Shown here piece by piece: positions 50,995 to 61,956 of a stretch of DNA of 64,000 nt. Location of the stretch: NCBI GenBank assembly GCA_016714645.1, contig JADKCI010000001.1, forward strand, positions 372,001 through 436,000, read 5' to 3'. The notes under the pieces are model-generated. The model was not told where the DNA came from. It searched no databases and saw only the letters and a list, made by a program, of their open reading frames with translations. The position numbers and the translations under genes are program-made. The stretch comes from Chromatiaceae bacterium. Its GTDB lineage: Bacteria > Pseudomonadota > Gammaproteobacteria > Chromatiales > Chromatiaceae. Numbering within the stretch: the first letter of the stretch is position 1; each line of letters starts with the position of its first letter.

Positions 50995-51885
50995 CTAGAG
51001 GGTCAGGGCGCCCGCCAGCAAGGGCGCCAGTTCCAGGCGGTTGCTCGGGTGGGGAATGCTGTCGGTGCTCCAGATATGGGTCACCCCGGCCTGGCGCAGG
51101 CGCTCCAGGGTACCGTCCAGAAAGAGGGCGTGGGTGACGAGCACGGCGAGGGACGCGGGCCGGGTGGGTGCCAGGGCGGCGACGGCCTTCTCCAGGGTGT
51201 GACCGGTGCTGGCGACATCGTCCACCAGCACCAGATGACGTCCGGGGGGCGGTGGGTTTGGGAAGCGGACATCGACCTCCCGGTCGCCGTGGCGCTCTTT
51301 GGCGCCGACCCGGTAGTCGAGACCGGCGTGGGCGGCGATGGCGGAGACCCACTGGTCAGCCTCCTCGTCCGGGCCGATAAGGAGAGGGTTTTCCAGCTCG
51401 CGGGCGAGGAAGTCGGCCATCAGGGGCGCCGCCGTGAGGCAGTGGGCGCGCTTGACCGGGATGGCGTCCTCTAGGCGGGGAACCCGGTGAAGGTGGGGAT
51501 CGACGGTGATCAGTTCCTCCACCCAGTCCGCCAGGAGTTGGCCAATGATGGGCTGGCTGATGGCCTCGCCGGGGCGGAAGGCTTTGTCCTGGCGCATGTA
51601 ACAGAGGTAGGGGGCGATGAGGGTCAGGTGGCGTACCCCCAACTCGCGTGCGGCGGCGGTGGTCAGGGCGAGCTCGATAAGTTTGTCGTTGGGGTGATCC
51701 AGACTCCGGCACAGGATGACCCGCTCGCCCAGGCCAGCAGGAAGCCGCACCCGGCTCTCACCGTCGGGAAAGTGGTGAATCTCGACCTCGGCATAGTCGA
51801 GACCGGCTACGCTGGCCAGGTGCTGGGCCTGTTCCCGGTAGTCGGGAAAGCCCAGGATAAGGGTGGGGTGGGAGGTGGCTATCAC
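50995..51885 (-). CDS. Ribose-phosphate pyrophosphokinase-like protein
   Basis: A protein of about 296 residues from the PRPP synthase family. HHFPDGESRVRLP, the PPi loop, and the PRPP-binding LVLVDDVASTGHTLEKAVA motif are visible. The frame is open to a TTG at 51945, but the GTG at 51885 gives a normal family N-terminus (SHPTLILGFPDY). The catalytic flexible-loop Lys/Arg region (GAKERHGDREVDV) is present in divergent form. It follows the AMP-phosphorylase-like gene on the same strand, which suggests they handle a shared phosphoribosyl intermediate. Confidence 0.88.
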   Translation of the reverse strand: MIATSHPTLILGFPDYREQAQHLASVAGLDYAEVEIHHFPDGESRVRLPAGLGERVILCRSLDHPNDKLIELALTTAAARELGVRHLTLIAPYLCYMRQDKAFRPGEAISQPIIGQLLADWVEELITVDPHLHRVPRLEDAIPVKRAHCLTAAPLMADFLARELENPLLIGPDEEADQWVSAIAAHAGLDYRVGAKERHGDREVDVRFPNPPPPGRHLVLVDDVASTGHTLEKAVAALAPTRPASLAVLVTHALFLDGTLERLRQAGVTHIWSTDSIPHPSNRLELAPLLAGALTL

Positions 51886-51954
51886 GCGGTTTTTCGCTCG
51901 GTACACGAAGGGGCAATCAGGAGTGGTGGGCTCGCCTGCCGGCAAGTAGGGGCA

Positions 51955-53523
51955 TTAGTGGTGCATGCCGAGACCCCGCACGGGGATGCGCCAGTCGCTG
52001 CCATGGCCATGGCTGTTCAGGGGCGCGGCGATAGCATAGCCGGTTTCCTGGCCGGCCAGGGCGCGGGCGAAGCGATAGTCTGCGGGAAAACGGGCGTAAA
52101 TGGCGTAAAGGGTCTCGCCCTGACGCACCGGGTCGCCGAGCTTGCGATGCAACTCAACCCCGGCGCCCTGGTCCATGGGCGCCCCAGCCAGGCGGGCGAT
52201 GCGGGCGATCTGAAAATTGTCGATGGCGGTGACGATGCCGTCCACCGGGGCGGGCACCTCGTGGCGCAGGCTGCCCAGGGGTGGGGGGTCCGGGTTGGAG
52301 CCCTGGGCGGCGATGATGGCGCGGAATTTCGCGGCGGCGCGGCCGGATTCCAGGATCTCGCGGGCCAGGGCGTGGCCGGCCCCGCCCCGTACCTCCGGAT
52401 CGAACTCCAGGATCTGGCCGGCGAGCAGCAGGGACTTGTCGCGCAGGTCCGCCGGGGCCTGGGGGTCGTTGTCCAGCACCGCCAAGACGTCCCGGGCCTC
52501 CAGCACCGGCCCTATGCCCCGACCGATGGGCTGACTGCCGTTGGTCAGCACCACCTCCAGATGCAGCCCCAGGCTGTCCCCGACGAATTCGAAGAGCTTG
52601 CGCAGCCGCAGGGCATCCTGGTGATGCCGGACCTTGGCGGTAGGGCCGACGGGGATGTCGATCAGCAGATGCGTCGCGCCGGCGGCGACCTTCTTGGCCA
52701 GGATGGAGGCTACCATCTGGCCGGGTGAGTCCAGGGACAGGGGCCGTTCCACGGCGATGAGGACATCGTCCGCGGGGGCCAGACGGGCGGTGCCGCCCCA
52801 GGCCAGGCAGCCGCGTTCCCGGTGGACGATCTCGTGCAACTGGTCCGGCGACAGATCGACCCGCGCCAGGACCTCCATGGTGTCGGCGGTGCCAGCGGGG
52901 GAGGTGATGGCCCGGCTGGAGGTCTTGGGGATGAGCAGTCCATGAGCGGCGACGATGGGCATGACGATGAGGGTGGTCCGGTTACCGGGTACCCCGCCGA
53001 TGCAATGCTTGTCCGCCACCAGATCGGCGCCCCAGTCCAGCCGCTCGCCGCTGTCGACCATGGCTCGCGTCAGGTACAGGACCTCTTCCCGCTCCAGCCC
53101 CACCTGGGCGCAGGCGACGATGAAGGCGGACATCTCGATCTTGGAATAGCGATTGTTGACGATATCGCGGGCGATGGCGGCGTATTCCGCTTCCTCCAGG
53201 CGCTCCCCCCGGATCTTGCGATGGACGGAACTCAGGGAGGCCGGTGGCTGGGCCTGGCAGACGGTAACGGGGGTGCCCTCGGGAATTTGGATCTGGGCGA
53301 AGGCCTGCTCCGAAAGCCCCAGTTCGTCGGGGCCGACGATGGCCCCGTCGTCCACCACATTGAGGACCGCCAGCACTGGCATGGCGTTCTGGCCGGCGAG
53401 GATCTCCACCTTGTTCAGGGCCTGGAAGCCTTCACTGCGGTAATGGGGGCAGTCACGGTGGAGAAAGGCGACGTTCTCGCGGTAGGTATCGATGGCGATC
53501 CGCCGCAGTTTCAGGGTGTCCAT
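51955..53523 (-). CDS. Thymidine/AMP phosphorylase family protein
   Basis: A 522-residue protein of the pyrimidine-nucleoside phosphorylase family, with an extra N-terminal domain of about 85 residues as in archaeal AMP phosphorylase. Active-site regions DKHCIGGVPGNRTTLIV and KTSSRAITSPAGTADTMEV are conserved. AMP phosphorylase forms ribose-1,5-bisphosphate and adenine. Length and N-terminal domain favour AMP phosphorylase-like over DeoA; activity remains to be shown. It is the first gene of a pair with the PRPP-synthase-like gene. Confidence 0.87.
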   Translation of the reverse strand: MDTLKLRRIAIDTYRENVAFLHRDCPHYRSEGFQALNKVEILAGQNAMPVLAVLNVVDDGAIVGPDELGLSEQAFAQIQIPEGTPVTVCQAQPPASLSSVHRKIRGERLEEAEYAAIARDIVNNRYSKIEMSAFIVACAQVGLEREEVLYLTRAMVDSGERLDWGADLVADKHCIGGVPGNRTTLIVMPIVAAHGLLIPKTSSRAITSPAGTADTMEVLARVDLSPDQLHEIVHRERGCLAWGGTARLAPADDVLIAVERPLSLDSPGQMVASILAKKVAAGATHLLIDIPVGPTAKVRHHQDALRLRKLFEFVGDSLGLHLEVVLTNGSQPIGRGIGPVLEARDVLAVLDNDPQAPADLRDKSLLLAGQILEFDPEVRGGAGHALAREILESGRAAAKFRAIIAAQGSNPDPPPLGSLRHEVPAPVDGIVTAIDNFQIARIARLAGAPMDQGAGVELHRKLGDPVRQGETLYAIYARFPADYRFARALAGQETGYAIAAPLNSHGHGSDWRIPVRGLGMHH

Positions 53524-53724
53524 CGGGTGTCTGGATCCGCTCCTGGTGCTCTGGGCCGCTGGGGGTCTCGGGTAGGCAAGGATCTTTGGCCCCTACCCGC
53601 CCCCTATTCTACCTTTAGCAGGGTCGCGGGTATCTGGCGGGATTTTTTTATGCTTAGGATGCTAACCTGATTTCCTCGAACCCCGCCCGGACGGGGTGGC
53701 TATTTCATCACGGGAGGCTAGGTC

Positions 53725-53893
53725 ATGTATGTTTTTGGAGTCGTGCTCGATTCCCCTTTCGAGGAGGCGGTGGAGCGGGCGCGCGACCGCCTCTCGGTCT
53801 GAGGGCCGAGGCGAGGTATTGATACCCAGCGCTGGTAATGCGCTTCAGTCTATAGCGGCAGGGCCGGGTGGTGTCTGGCGGGGGACGCCGTGA
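53725..53893 (+). pseudogene. Remnant of a DUF302-like protein
   Basis: After CGGGAGGCTAGG, an ATG at 53725 opens MYVFGVVLDSPFEEAVERAR then DRLSV-stop, like the N-terminus of DUF302 proteins. The next frame continues SEGRGEVLIPSAGNAL. The rest is missing. The surrounding 53524-54289 stretch holds no intact gene. Confidence 0.45.
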
Positions 53894-54083
53894 ATACGTC
53901 CCTGTAGGCTTGACGACAGCATCCCTGCTGTCGACACCCCCGCCAGCCCCCACCCGGCCCTGCCGCGATATGCCGGCGAGTGACCCGCGTTGGCTATATT
54001 TGGCTGCAGGAGGGTTAGGGTGAGTGCCCATGGGCGTACTATCCAACTCTGGAAGGCGGTGGGATTGGGTCAGTGCCAGCAAT

Positions 54084-54126
54084 AAAAAAGGACCGCTAGA
54101 ATGGGGTGTGCCCACCCTGGCGGTCC
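54084..54126 (-). terminator. Leftward terminator hairpin
   Basis: On the minus strand GGACCGC...GCGGTCC with additional inner pairing GGGTGGGCACACCCC is followed by TTTTTT. It would stop leftward readthrough from the small ORF at 54290-54427. Confidence 0.65.
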
Positions 54127-54232
54127 AACTGGCTTGCTGCCCAGAAACTGTCATGGCCCCTTCAGGTAATCCGAAGGGGGTTTGCCCGTGGCATTCCGTT
54201 GCTAGTGGGTCCTGAATTCTTGTAAATCGAAA

Positions 54233-54254
54233 GGGTGGCTTTGCCTGGCCACCC
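54233..54254 (-). terminator. Hairpin downstream of the small TM gene
   Basis: GGGTGGC/GCCACCC with an 8-base loop; on the minus strand it is followed by TTTCGATTT. It lies about 36 bp after the small gene's stop. Confidence 0.5.
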
Positions 54255-54289
54255 GGATAATCACTACACTGAGTAGACGTCTGGCTGGA

Positions 54290-54427
54290 TCAGCGCAAGG
54301 TCTCGGATTTGGCTAGGCGGCGGCGCACCTCGGAGGCCTTTTCGTTCCCCCTGACGATGCCGATGAGTAGACCCGCCGCCAGCAGTGCCAGCATAAAGCC
54401 CCCGATGGTCAAGGCGTCAAAGCTCAT
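54290..54427 (-). CDS. Single-TM miniprotein (45 residues)
   Basis: An ATG at 54427 preceded by GGAGAGGCCAAC opens a 45-residue frame. It has a hydrophobic helix LTIGGFMLALLAAGLLIGIV (residues about 6-25) and a basic C-terminal tail (EVRRRLAKSETLR). It looks like a real membrane miniprotein: good ribosome-binding site, coherent topology, downstream hairpin. Function is unknown. It is divergent from the OmpR-like gene. An AAAGCGCTTT palindrome (54459-54468) lies in its promoter region. Confidence 0.7.
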   Translation of the reverse strand: MSFDALTIGGFMLALLAAGLLIGIVRGNEKASEVRRRLAKSETLR

Positions 54428-54545
54428 GTTGGCCTCTCCGTAAAAATACAATACATTGAAAGCGCTTTAACTCTGAGTACCTGCAAGGGTACGCCACGAG
54501 TGTACGGCCCAATGATTTCCTCAGTATTTCGTTATATACTTATTT

Positions 54546-54561
54546 TGTAACAAACTGTAAC
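54546..54561 (+). promoter_or_regulatory. 10-bp-spaced direct repeat TGTAAC, candidate response-regulator site
   Basis: TGTAAC at 54546-54551 and 54556-54561 have the one-turn spacing typical of OmpR/PhoB-family tandem sites, about 120 bp before the regulator gene. A stem GTAACGGCG/CGCCGTTAC (54557-54592) overlaps the second half-site. Confidence 0.45.
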
Positions 54562-54679
54562 GGCGGGCGCCGGCTCTGGCGGGCGCCGTTACGCGGCATT
54601 TCGCGCTCGAATGATGGCGCCAGGCGGGTGATCCGCTATCAGCCCTGGCGTCGGGACAAAGAGGGGATAGCTTGCCCTG

Positions 54680-55399
54680 ATGACCGATCACCCCACCCGT
54701 CTCCTGGTCGTGGATGACGATGAACATATTCGAGCCCTCCTGACCCGCTATCTGACCCAGGAGGGTTTTGCCGTGGCCGGGGTGGAGGATGGTCCCGCCA
54801 TGGATGAGTGGCTGGCCCGGAACCAGGCGGATATGGTGATCCTGGACCTCATGCTGCCGGGGGAGGATGGCCTCTCGGTAGCGCGGCGCCTGCGGCGGGA
54901 ATCGCGCGTGCCGATCGTCATGCTGTCGGCGCGCGGGGACGATATCGACCGCATCGTGGGCCTGGAGGTGGGCGCCGATGACTATCTGGCCAAGCCTTTC
55001 AACCCCCGCGAGCTCCTGGCGCGGATTCGTGCCGTCCTCCGTCGCCAGCCAGACCCCGTCCCGGCGGCGCCGAAAGATGCCGAGGCCCCGGTCAAGGCCT
55101 TCGGTCCCTATCGGCTCGATGCCAAACGCCGGGAGTTGACCCGTGATAGCGAACCCCTGGCCCTGACCAGCAGTGAATTCGATCTGCTCCAGGTCTTTCT
55201 GGCCCGGCCCAATCGCCTCCTGAATCGCGATAGCCTCCTGGATTTGCTGAAGGGGTATGAGCGTTCCCCCTTCGATCGCAGCATGGATGTCCAGGTAGCG
55301 CGCTTGAGATCCAAGATCGAGCCCGACACCAAGCACCCCATCTATATCCGCACCGTCTGGGGCAAGGGCTATGTCTTCACCCCCCAGGGCGAACCCTAG
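54680..55399 (+). CDS. OmpR-family response regulator
   Basis: A 239-residue regulator. The receiver (1-120) has VVDDDEHIR, phospho-acceptor in MVILDLMLPGEDG (D55 area), the T/S switch (MLSARG) and KPF. The winged-helix domain (140-235) ends with RTVWGKGYVFTP. It is followed after 12 bp by a cognate EnvZ-type kinase. The domain order and sequence are closest to OmpR. Target genes are unknown; osmotic or envelope signals are plausible. Confidence 0.93.
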   Translation: MTDHPTRLLVVDDDEHIRALLTRYLTQEGFAVAGVEDGPAMDEWLARNQADMVILDLMLPGEDGLSVARRLRRESRVPIVMLSARGDDIDRIVGLEVGADDYLAKPFNPRELLARIRAVLRRQPDPVPAAPKDAEAPVKAFGPYRLDAKRRELTRDSEPLALTSSEFDLLQVFLARPNRLLNRDSLLDLLKGYERSPFDRSMDVQVARLRSKIEPDTKHPIYIRTVWGKGYVFTPQGEP

Positions 55400-55411
55400 C
55401 CGCCCCGCGCC

Positions 55412-56767
55412 ATGCGTTTGTCCCTCTTCAGCCGGGCCCTGCTGACCCTGGTCGTCACCTTTGGGCTCTTCGCCATTCTGGCCTTCGCCGCCGTGGTCCA
55501 ATTCGCCCTGATACCAGTGGCCGATCGCTCGACCCAAGACCTGACGGCCCTCATGCTCCTGGCAACCGACACCCTGGCCCACCTTGATGCGGGGCACCAG
55601 GCGGCTTTTCGTGCCAGCATCGCCCGTGACCATGGCCTGCGCCTGCTCGCACCGGGTCAGGTGCCCCAGGACTTGAGCGACTATTACTTTCCCTACATGG
55701 CGCGCCTGAAAAAGGCGCTGGGCGAGCGCCTCGGGACACCCGTGGCGGCGGGCAGCAATTTCGAGGATGGTGAACGCTGGTTGTGGGTGCGCCTGCCCGT
55801 CCGGGGCGCGGTCGTCTGGGTTGGTTTCCCCCGGGAGCGGGTGGGGAGTCGGCCCTTCGAGGGCCTGGCCCTGGTGGTGTTCGTCTCCCTCATCCTCCTC
55901 GTCCTCTCGGCGGCCGTGCTGGCCCGGCGCGTTACCATTCCCCTGGAGCGATTATCGAAGGCGGCGGAACAGGTCGCTCAGGGTTTCTCGCCCACGCCCC
56001 TGCCGGAAACGGGCCCCCGGGAGCTGGCCAACCTGGCGCGGCAGTTCAACGAGACGAGCCGTCAGGTACGGGAACTCCTGGCGAACCGCACCCTGCTGCT
56101 GGCCGGTATTTCCCACGACTTGCGCACCCCATTGACACGCCTGCGCCTGGCCCTGGAGATGTTGCCCCGCGACCCAGCGCATCTGGACCTGCTGGAGCGC
56201 ATGGAAGGGGACCTGGAAGAGATGAACGGCCTGATCGGCCAGGCGGCGGAACTGGGGAAAAGCCTGGGCCGGGGCGAGCCCCGCTGGGTCGATCTGGACA
56301 AGTTGCTCGGCGACCTGTGCGAGGCTAATCCGCGCCTGAAATGGCAGCCCCTGTCGGCTTGTTGTCATGCGGTCGATCCCCTGGCCCTGCGGCGCATCGT
56401 CGGCAACCTGCTGGAGAATGCCCTGCGCTACAGCCAGGGTGAGGTCGAGGTGCGCCTGGCTTGCGCCCAACCGCCGGAAATCCAGGTTCTGGATCGCGGC
56501 CCGGGTATCCCCGAACAGGAGCGCGAGGCCGTCTTCCGGCCCTTCTATCGCCTGGAGCAATCCCGCAACCGCGCCACGGGCGGCAGTGGCCTGGGATTGG
56601 CGGTCAGTCGCCAACTGGCGCTGGCCAACGGCATTGATCTGCGCCTGGAGCCGCGGCCCGGTGGCGGCCTTATCGCCAGCCTGCGTCTGGCTGGACAAGG
56701 GGGCTGGGACCGGCTGGCCGCTCCTCCCGCGCCGAATCCAGTTGACGCCAACGACGGCACTGCCTAA
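55412..56767 (+). CDS. EnvZ-type sensor histidine kinase
   Basis: A 451-residue kinase with TM helices at about 10-35 and 150-172, a periplasmic sensor between, HAMP (about 172-225), HisKA with AGISHDLRTPLTRLRLALEM, and HATPase with NLLENALRYS, DRGPGIP and GSGLGLAVSRQL. It phosphorylates the OmpR-like partner. The short HATPase and motif set match EnvZ. The pair forms one operon. Confidence 0.93.
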   Translation: MRLSLFSRALLTLVVTFGLFAILAFAAVVQFALIPVADRSTQDLTALMLLATDTLAHLDAGHQAAFRASIARDHGLRLLAPGQVPQDLSDYYFPYMARLKKALGERLGTPVAAGSNFEDGERWLWVRLPVRGAVVWVGFPRERVGSRPFEGLALVVFVSLILLVLSAAVLARRVTIPLERLSKAAEQVAQGFSPTPLPETGPRELANLARQFNETSRQVRELLANRTLLLAGISHDLRTPLTRLRLALEMLPRDPAHLDLLERMEGDLEEMNGLIGQAAELGKSLGRGEPRWVDLDKLLGDLCEANPRLKWQPLSACCHAVDPLALRRIVGNLLENALRYSQGEVEVRLACAQPPEIQVLDRGPGIPEQEREAVFRPFYRLEQSRNRATGGSGLGLAVSRQLALANGIDLRLEPRPGGGLIASLRLAGQGGWDRLAAPPAPNPVDANDGTA

Positions 56768-56883
56768 ATTCCGCTTTCCGGCAAGTCCGCGCCAAGACGG
56801 GCAGGGGCGAGGGCCTGGCCGGCTTACGCGACCAAGACCGGCCCGGTTACGGCTGATTCGACCACCTAGCGGAGTATTCACAG

Positions 56884-57348
56884 ATGCTGCAACCCGGCGA
56901 TCCCGCCCCACCCTTCTCGCTTCCGGACGCGGACATGGACCGCTTTCATTCAGAGAAGCTGAAGGGCAAGAAGAACCTGGTGCTCTACTTCTACCCCCGG
57001 GACGATACCCCAGGCTGCACCCTGGAGGCCCTGGAGTTCACGGACCTGCAGCCGGAATTCGAGGCCCTGGAGGCCGAGGTCGTCGGTATCAGCATGGATA
57101 GCTGCGTCAGCCATGGTGCCTTCCGGGATAAGCATGGCATTAATGTGCGGCTGCTGGCGGATACCGAGGGGGAGGTCTGCAGGGCCTATGGCGTCTGGCA
57201 GGAACGCGAGCGTCAGGGCGAGAAACGCTGTGGGATCGTTCGTTCCACCTTCCTGATCGATAAGGCGGGAGCCATCCGCCAGGCCCTCTATGACGTCAAG
57301 CCCAAGGGCCACGCCGCCCAGATGGTCACCCATTTGAAGGAGTTGTGA
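56884..57348 (+). CDS. bcp: Peroxiredoxin, BCP/PrxQ type
   Basis: A 154-residue thiol peroxidase. Peroxidatic Cys45 lies in YPRDDTPGCTLEALEF. The resolving cysteine usual at +5 is Leu here, so this is a 1-Cys form or uses another cysteine such as that in MDSCVSH. It detoxifies peroxides with thioredoxin or another thiol. It sits alone between two signalling operons. Confidence 0.92.
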   Translation: MLQPGDPAPPFSLPDADMDRFHSEKLKGKKNLVLYFYPRDDTPGCTLEALEFTDLQPEFEALEAEVVGISMDSCVSHGAFRDKHGINVRLLADTEGEVCRAYGVWQERERQGEKRCGIVRSTFLIDKAGAIRQALYDVKPKGHAAQMVTHLKEL

Positions 57349-57372
57349 GAGGCCAGAGATAAATCTAAGCCT

Positions 57373-59717
<2,345 letters not shown>

Positions 59718-59721
<4 letters not shown>

Positions 59722-60596
59722 ACCGCTATTCCGGCTTCAAACTCCTCATCGTTGATGATCATGCCCACAATCTTTTTACCTTGCGGACATTGATCGAGGC
59801 ACACATGGATGTGACCCTCCTCGAGGCCACCTCCGGACAGCAGGCCATCGACCTGACGCTGCATCACCCGGACATAGATCTCATCATCTTGGATGTGCAG
59901 ATGCCGGATATGGACGGCTTTCAGACCGCCGCTCTGCTGAAGATGCGCAAGCGCACCCGCGATATCCCCATCATCTTCCTCACCGCCGCCTTTAAGTCCG
60001 AGGAGTTCCAGCAGCGCGGCTATGCCATCGGGGCCGTCGATTATCTGCTTAAGCCCATCGAGGACAACCAGTTCATCAATAAGATCAGCACCTACTTCCG
60101 GCTGATCGAGAAGGAGCGGGCCCTGAACCAGGTGCTGGAGCGCCAGGTCGCCGAGCGCACCGCCGAACTGGCTCAGGCCAAGCAGTACCTGGAGAATATC
60201 ATTGCCTATATGGGCGAGGCCCTTCTGATCCTGAACCCCCAGGGGGAGATCAAGTCCGCCAATCCCGCCGCCTGTCGGATGCTCGGTTACCGGGAATCGG
60301 ACTTACGAGGCATGTCCATTGGCGACGTCTTCGAGGAGGAGGGCGACGAAGTGGCCGGCGCCTTCATGGGTCTCTGGTTGGAGGCCTTGATCCGCGCGGG
60401 GGCCTTAAGCAAGATCGATGCCCGCTTCATCGCTAGCGACGGTCGCCGCGTGCCCATTCTCTTTTCCCGCACCGCTGTTCGTGACCCGGACGGTGGTATC
60501 GCCGATATCATCTGCATCGCCAAGGACATGACGGGCTATGTTCGTGTCGATCAGGATAGGGAAGACGCGGCTCAGACCGCTCAAGAACCCCTTTAG
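59718..60596 (+). CDS. Response regulator with C-terminal PAS domain
   Basis: A 292-residue protein. The receiver (1-122) has LIVDDHAHN and an intact phosphoacceptor in LIILDVQMPDMDGF. A coiled coil (about 130-160, ERQVAERTAELAQAKQYL) leads to a PAS domain (about 162-285). No output DNA-binding or enzyme domain follows, so it may act by protein contact or regulate the kinase upstream. It is translationally coupled to that kinase. Confidence 0.9.
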
Positions 60597-60605
60597 GAGC
60601 CGTCC

Positions 60606-60941
60606 ATGACCGAGCCAGACCGCAATACCCTGCCGGAAGATGAAGAGACTTCCCTGACCGCTAACGCCCTCAAGGCCATGGCCCATCCCCTGCGGTGGAA
60701 GATCATCTGTTCCCTGGGCGACCGGGAGCTATCCGTGGGCGAGATCGTCGAACGGACCGGCACCTCCCAGAGCAATATCTCCCAGCACTTGGAGCAGTTG
60801 CGCAACAAGAACATCGTCGTGGCCCGCAAGGAGGCCAACCGCATCTTTTACCGCATCCGCAACCCTCAGCTACTGGATCTGATCGGTATCATGCGCGACG
60901 TGCTCTGCCCGGCGAATCTGGACGACCGTTATCTACGTTAG
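60606..60941 (+). CDS. ArsR-family repressor with SqrR-like cysteine pair
   Basis: A 111-residue winged-helix repressor (ALKAMAHPLRWKIICSLG, recognition helix SQSNISQHLEQLRNK). It has Cys35 and Cys101, 66 residues apart. SqrR of Rhodobacter capsulatus senses persulfides through Cys41 and Cys107, the same spacing. A reactive-sulfur-responsive role is inferred. No metal-binding CxC motif of ArsR/SmtB type is seen. It starts 9 bp after the REC-PAS gene and may share its transcript. Confidence 0.88.
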   Translation: MTEPDRNTLPEDEETSLTANALKAMAHPLRWKIICSLGDRELSVGEIVERTGTSQSNISQHLEQLRNKNIVVARKEANRIFYRIRNPQLLDLIGIMRDVLCPANLDDRYLR

Positions 60942-61601
60942 TCTCGATTCCGGGTTGCGGGTGCGGCGCCCCTCTTCTCCTCCTCTGTTGCCAGGGCCTC
61001 CCCTTCCATGGGCTCGCAATCGTCGCCGAAGGTGGGCTTCGATCTTCTTAAGCTGGGCGGGGTAGTAGGTCATCGCAAAGTAGCTCGACCAGCCCAGGTA
61101 CCAATTGTTGATCCGCTCGACGCTCGTCTCCAGAGCCAGGTGGGTGCCCCGCGGGGTCAGCTCATTGACCTTGTCCATCGCTGCTTGCAGGGCCTTGCGC
61201 GAGATCGCAATGGTATCCCCCACCATGGTCAGTCCCAAGAACTTGACCCGATCCGAACGGGCCCCTTGGCTCCTATCGCGGTTCACCACCCGTTTCAGTC
61301 TCTTCTCGATGTATCCGCCAATGCTGGCCATGACCCGCTCGGCTGGCTTGGGGATCTCTACCCGCCGCGCCGGTGAGGGTTCGTAAGTCCAGCTTTCTAG
61401 CTCCACGGTCAGCCGGCTTAGCTCGTCGTCCAGGCGTGTCTCGAACTTCGCAATCGTCACGCCGACGATGCCGGGAGCTCCCTTGTTCTTCCTCACGGGC
61501 TGGAATCACGCCGCCAGATAGTCCCTGGCGCACAGGTCCTCGAAGAGTCTGCGCTCGTCAGTCAATAGGTCTCTGCCGCCCATTTCACTCTCTTTCTGCA
61601 T
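60933..61601 (-). pseudogene. Group II intron reverse transcriptase/maturase, internally deleted
   Basis: The C-terminal frame (60933-61499) reads RKNKGAPGIVGVTIAKFETR, then RRVEIPKP joined directly to AERVMASIGGYIEKRL. The fingers-palm region including the YADD-type catalytic box, about 190-200 residues, is missing in frame. A TGA at 61506 separates this from upstream in-frame residues (RRLFEDLCARDYLAA). The maturase-end WYLGWSSYFAMTYYPAQLKK is retained. Neither reverse transcription nor splicing help is expected. No intron RNA domain V was identified. Confidence 0.85.
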
Positions 61602-61732
61602 GGATCCTTCAACGATCACCGCACCCGCGATTAACCCGGCAACTAGGTCCCGGGCACTCGCCGGCTCCACTTGGGCTGGTCTCGGACCCATAGTCTCTAA
61701 CAAGCTTCATCAACCGCTGACGTGTTCCGCCC

Positions 61733-61900
61733 TTCACCTACCGCATCTTCCGGATCAACCGGGAAGACCCGGCCAACGGCCACACCAAGACCCCGTTCGG
61801 ACGCGCCCTGGCGGGCCTGGAGATCAAGGTCATCCATGCCCACACGCCACAGGCCAAGGGGCGGGTGGAGCGGGCCAACACTAAACCCTGTGTGAGGTAG
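61733..61900 (+). pseudogene. Fragment of an ISNCY-type transposase
   Basis: The frame FTYRIFRINREDPANGHTK, then GRALAGLEIKVIHAHTPQAK and GRVERAN, matches the central DDE region of ISNCY-type (rve-like) transposases. It is cut by a TAG at 61898. Nothing of the remaining gene is found. Confidence 0.75.
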
Positions 61901-61956
61901 TTCCGCTATCGCGGGTACCCCGATGCCTGATGGGCGATCCGGGGCGAGGGCCATCC

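Noticed and set aside
54024..54215. A 63-codon plus-strand frame
   Set aside because: It crosses a strong terminator hairpin and has no recognisable protein features.
60933..61601. Retron or diversity-generating reverse transcriptase
   Set aside because: Sequence is of the group II intron LtrA type and lacks the catalytic core; no msr/msd or VR/TR repeats were seen.
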